This document shows positions 4,828-5,650 of a stretch of 5,650 bases of DNA, in pieces. Location: the NCBI GenBank assembly GCA_030612585.1, contig JAUWNP010000260.1:1-5650 (forward strand), in the 5' to 3' direction. This stretch comes from Anaerolineae bacterium (lineage in GTDB: Bacteria; Chloroflexota; Anaerolineae; B4-G1). A model generated the notes under the pieces. The model was not told the DNA's origin and did not search any database. It saw only the letters and a list, made by a program, of their open reading frames with translations. Each line of letters starts with the position of its first letter. Within the stretch, counting starts at the first letter, position 1. The position numbers and the translations under genes were made by a program.

Positions 4828-5453
4828 TGTTGTAGGGCCAGGGACACCGCCTCGGTGCGGCTGGTGACACCCAGTTTGGAGAGGACGTTGCTGACGTGGA
4901 ACTTGACGGTGGAGCGACTCACCACCAGCCGCTCGGCGATCTCGGGATTGCTCAGCCCTTCGACCATCAGCGCCAACACCTCCCGTTCCCGTTCGGTCAG
5001 ATCGTAGCCCAGGGACGGCGGTTCCCTCGTGGCCTGGATCAGCGCCTGGGCTGCCTCCGGGGCCAGCGTCGGTCGGCCGGCGTGAGCGGCCCGGATGGCA
5101 TCGGCCAGTTCGTCGGCGGTGACGTTCTTGAGCAGGTAGCCGATGGCCCCGGCCTCCAGTGCCCCTTGCACCAGTTCTTTCTCCTTGAAACTGGTCAGGG
5201 CGATGACCTGCACCTGCGGGCATCGCTCGCGGATAGCGCGGGTGGCGGCCGCCCCGTCCATCCCCGGCATCCCCAGGGCCCGCCGGACCACGTCGGGCGC
5301 GAGGTGCTCGCACAAGCGCACCGCCGCCTTGCCGCTGCCGACCTCTGCGACCAGTTCCAGGTCAGCGAAGGCCAGCAGGAAAGCGGACAGGCCGCTGCGC
5401 ACTACGGCGTGGTCGTCCACCAACATTACGCGAATAGGGTTTGTCGCGGGCAT
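4812..5453 (-). CDS. NarL/LuxR-type response regulator lacking the phospho-acceptor Asp
   Basis: The 213-residue protein has an N-terminal REC domain (about 7-123) and a C-terminal LuxR helix-turn-helix (about 150-211: [20 protein letters not shown], then [20 protein letters not shown]). D13-D14, T87 (VIALTS) and K109 (GYLLKN) of the phosphorylation site are present. The acceptor itself is not: where the family has PDVVLMDLxMPGMDG, this protein reads [15 protein letters not shown], with A59 (codon GCC at 5277-5279) in place of Asp. There is no length change, so a frameshift is excluded. ATG 5453 has GGAG/AGGAG about 6 bases upstream and the start overlaps the kinase gene by 28 bp, which points to translational coupling and a cognate pair. 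Either this is an atypical, phosphate-independent regulator or the five or so bases involved are wrong. DNA binding looks intact. Confidence 0.92.
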   Translation of the reverse strand: MPATNPIRVMLVDDHAVVRSGLSAFLLAFADLELVAEVGSGKAAVRLCEHLAPDVVRRALGMPGMDGAAATRAIRERCPQVQVIALTSFKEKELVQGALEAGAIGYLLKNVTADELADAIRAAHAGRPTLAPEAAQALIQATREPPSLGYDLTEREREVLALMVEGLSNPEIAERLVVSRSTVKFHVSNVLSKLGVTSRTEAVSLALQHHLVT

Positions 5454-5650
5454 AGTTGCTCCTCTCCGCCTGTGGCTTTCCAAACGACCACGACCTGCGT
5501 ACCGTGGCCCACCTCACTGTCAATATCGAGCGCGGCGCCGATCGCCTCGGCCCGCTCGCGCATGATGCCCAACCCCAGGCTCTCCGGCGGGATGCCCTCA
5601 GGGGCGAAGCCGCGCCCGTCGTCGCTGACGCGCAACTCGATTTCCCCCCC
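5426..5650 (-). CDS. Sensor histidine kinase, C-terminal end (partial)
   Basis: The last 74 codons of the gene are in the window. They hold the end of the ATP-binding HATPase_c domain: [12 protein letters not shown] contains the G1 box D-x-G-x-G, and [15 protein letters not shown] the G2 box. They are followed by [16 protein letters not shown], the final strands. The [13 protein letters not shown] form is that of the NarX/DesK (HisKA_3) kinases, which usually pair with NarL/LuxR regulators, as here. The sensor part, the phosphorylated histidine and the N box lie outside the window. The stop (TAA at 5426) is 28 bp inside the next gene. The upstream residues are GGEIELRV, with two glycines coded by a run of seven G at the very edge of the window, where sequence quality should be checked. 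Confidence 0.9.
   Translation of the reverse strand, partial: GGEIELRVSDDGRGFAPEGIPPESLGLGIMRERAEAIGAALDIDSEVGHGTQVVVVWKATGGEEQLCPRQTLFA

Noticed and set aside
5092..5106. GGCATCGGCCAG, similar to the shared hairpin loop
   Set aside because: It lacks the central CGC of the loop, has no flanking stem and lies in the conserved coding sequence of the regulator.
5187..5200. CTGGTCAGG similar to the palindrome of the repeats
   Set aside because: Only half of the palindrome is present, inside the REC domain (the ALTSF region); chance match.
4804..5313. Second minus-strand frame of 169 codons inside the LuxR regulator gene
   Set aside because: The Arg/Gly/Pro-rich translation is a frame shadow of the regulator, whose own frame shows full REC and HTH motifs.

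Overview
The window reads as a bacterial chromosomal stretch in which every supported gene lies on the minus strand. It most resembles a Chloroflexota (Anaerolineae-type) or similar environmental genome. That is an inference from the style of the Lnt homologue, the Tat-exported flavodoxin, the class-I methyltransferases and the NarL-type two-component pair; no rRNA or other marker gene is present to prove it. Most genes have a clear AAGGAG/GGAGG ribosome site 5-8 bases before the start.

Reading in the direction of transcription (high to low coordinates), the window opens with the 3' end of a sensor histidine kinase. It overlaps by 28 bp a LuxR/NarL-type response regulator whose phospho-acceptor aspartate is replaced by alanine. 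A repeat-borne intrinsic terminator follows. Next comes a compact cluster: a stand-alone receiver domain with an intact aspartate, a 61-residue small membrane protein, a SAM methyltransferase, a 274-residue membrane-anchored protein of unknown function and a Tat-signal flavodoxin. This cluster ends at a second copy of the same terminator repeat. Three 16-bp tandem repeats lie at the junction between the receiver gene and the genes after it.

The low-coordinate third is partly decayed. It holds a small lipoprotein gene with its own promoter. After that comes an apolipoprotein N-acyltransferase (lnt) remnant whose N-terminal membrane segment is joined, out of frame, to its C-terminal membrane segment, with the catalytic nitrilase domain missing. 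Two hairpins follow, one carrying the same loop sequence as the two terminators. Then comes a methyltransferase gene cut off just after SAM motif I, and finally the left end of an IS1-like insertion sequence with its promoter and first 21 transposase codons.

The most unusual signals are: (i) the regulator without a phosphorylatable aspartate, beside a phosphorylatable receiver without an output domain; (ii) a dispersed 3'-end hairpin family with a constant 12-nt loop and changing but always paired stems; (iii) the internally deleted lnt. No CRISPR array, tRNA or rRNA was seen.
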